In this document: positions 63,379-64,000 of the stretch, one piece after another
Layout: every line of letters starts with the position of its first letter
Numbering within the stretch: the stretch's first letter is position 1
The notes under the pieces: model-generated
What the model was told of the DNA's origin: nothing
What the model saw: the letters and a program-made list of their open reading frames with translations, nothing else
Database searches by the model: none
Translations under genes and position numbers: made by a program
Assembly: GCA_965261105.1 (NCBI GenBank)
Contig: CBDHCM010000006.1
Coordinates: 3,224,001 to 3,288,000 of the forward strand
Direction: 5' to 3'
From: Aldehydirespirator sp965261105
Lineage (GTDB): Bacteria; Actinomycetota; Acidimicrobiia; Acidimicrobiales; Aldehydirespiratoraceae
Length of the DNA stretch: 64,000 nt

Positions 63379-64000
63379 ATGAACCCGACGCCACCGCAGG
63401 GACGGGTGCTGATAATCGGCTGCGGCGCGTTGGTTCGCGAGCTTCAGGAGGTGGCGGCCCGCAACTGCGGCGAGCACTTAGAGGTGGAGTGCCTGCCCGC
63501 CATCATGCACAACCGCCCGGAGCAGATCCCCGAAGCGGTCCGCCACAGGGTTCGAGCTGCCAGGGCGAGCGGCGCCTTCCGCACGATCCTCGTGGGCTAC
63601 ATGGACTGCGGCACGGGCGGGCTCCTCGACCGGGTGTGCTCCGAGGAGAGCGTCGAGCGACTTCCGGGCGCCCACTGCTACGAGCTGTACGCAGGCTCGA
63701 CGGCCTTCGCCGACCTCCAGGAGTCCGAACTGGGCACCTTCTACCTCACCGACTATCTGGTGAGGCACTTCGATCGCCTCATCATGAAGGGCCTGGGCAT
63801 CTCAGAGCACCCGGAGTTGCTCGAGATCTACTTCGGCAACTACACCCGGGTTGTCCATCTGGCCCAGACCAACGACGACCGTCTGGCCCGCGCCGCCGAG
63901 CAGGCCGCGGCTCGTCTCGGCCTTCGCTGCGAGCGGATCTTCACCGGCATCGGCGGACTCCAGCGGCAAGTCGTGGAGCTGGCCGGCACCGCCGGCGTCG
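63379..64000 (+). CDS. DUF1638 family protein, C-terminus cut by window edge
   Basis: At least 207 residues: GRVLIIGCGALVRELQEVAARN, LEVECLPAIMHNRPEQIPEAVRHRVRAAR, TILVGYMDCGTGGLLDRVC and HCYELYAGSTAFADLQESELGTFYLTDYLVRHFDRLIMKGLG. This is the DUF1638 pattern (IxCGAL..E, L.(A)..HN.P..I, YGDCGT, HCYE...G). These proteins occur with corrinoid methyltransferase genes; the reaction is not known to me. It starts 33 bp after the corrinoid gene, probably in the same operon. Confidence 0.9.
   Translation, partial: MNPTPPQGRVLIIGCGALVRELQEVAARNCGEHLEVECLPAIMHNRPEQIPEAVRHRVRAARASGAFRTILVGYMDCGTGGLLDRVCSEESVERLPGAHCYELYAGSTAFADLQESELGTFYLTDYLVRHFDRLIMKGLGISEHPELLEIYFGNYTRVVHLAQTNDDRLARAAEQAAARLGLRCERIFTGIGGLQRQVVELAGTAGV

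Overview
The window comes from a high-GC Gram-positive-type genome. It is most likely an actinomycete of class Acidimicrobiia or a close relative. The evidence is GC-rich codon use, GTG starts, an F420/LLM-type oxidoreductase, an F420/PNPOx-fold protein, a septum-formation-type lipoprotein, and an S41 protease ending in the GC..P..YCP...TRAQMA.FL.RA repeat common in that class. This assignment is inferred from gene content only; no rRNA or tRNA gene was found.

Layout. (1) 0-3 kb: a Fic protein cut by the window edge, a DUF2442/DUF4160 pair and an LRV-like protein. (2) 3.1-15.3 kb: a 41-repeat CRISPR array and a complete type I-G (formerly I-U) cas operon, csb1(cas7)-csb2(cas5/6)-cas3-cas8-cas4-cas1-cas2. 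The degenerate end of the array is far from cas and the crRNA-handle end of the repeat faces left, so array and cas genes are probably divergent from a shared leader at 6.14-6.75 kb. (3) 15.4-20.1 kb: more defence and toxin-antitoxin genes: a FitAB/VapBC-like pair with a palindromic operator, an MNT-HEPN fusion, a Schlafen/AlbA_2 protein and an intact Vsr nuclease. (4) 20-29.6 kb: housekeeping and metabolism (Map, S41 protease, MaoC, hydrolase, Ppx/GppA, LLM oxidoreductase, SPFH protein, MalY) with small deletion remnants between them. (5) 29.8-34.1 kb: an HTH regulator, two palindromic operator-like sites, a small secreted cysteine-containing peptide and its MacB/bacteriocin-type ABC transporter. 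(6) 34.3-38 kb: agmatinase-like, NicX/M29-like and class III aminotransferase genes. (7) 38.5-45.4 kb: a LlaJI-like restriction operon (two m5C methyltransferases, an unknown protein, McrB-like, McrC-like), then a frameshifted vsr and a DUF3644 gene. (8) 45.5-52.5 kb: a flavin monooxygenase and, on the opposite strand, a molybdopterin oxidoreductase/Fe-S/NrfD complex with a two-subunit TPP decarboxylase. (9) 52.5-55 kb: a decayed stretch of truncated amidohydrolases, an aquaporin stub and several repeats around tag. (10) 55-64 kb: lipoprotein, Nudix, YcaQ-like and leuS genes, a second copy of the HTH regulator with the same palindromes and two tiny genes, then a corrinoid protein and DUF1638 gene of a methylamine-type C1 module.

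The most interesting points are these. A TGGCAGA-nn-TCTGCCA palindrome family links two paralogous HTH regulators to small peptides and an ABC transporter. Two near-identical CRISPR spacers differ only at the crRNA seed end. A LlaJI-like system has its R1 subunit apparently split in two. A 74-bp tandem repeat copies the ribosome-binding site and start codon of a TPP-enzyme gene. Several gene breakpoints coincide with dispersed repeats, which suggests ongoing gene decay by repeat-associated deletion.
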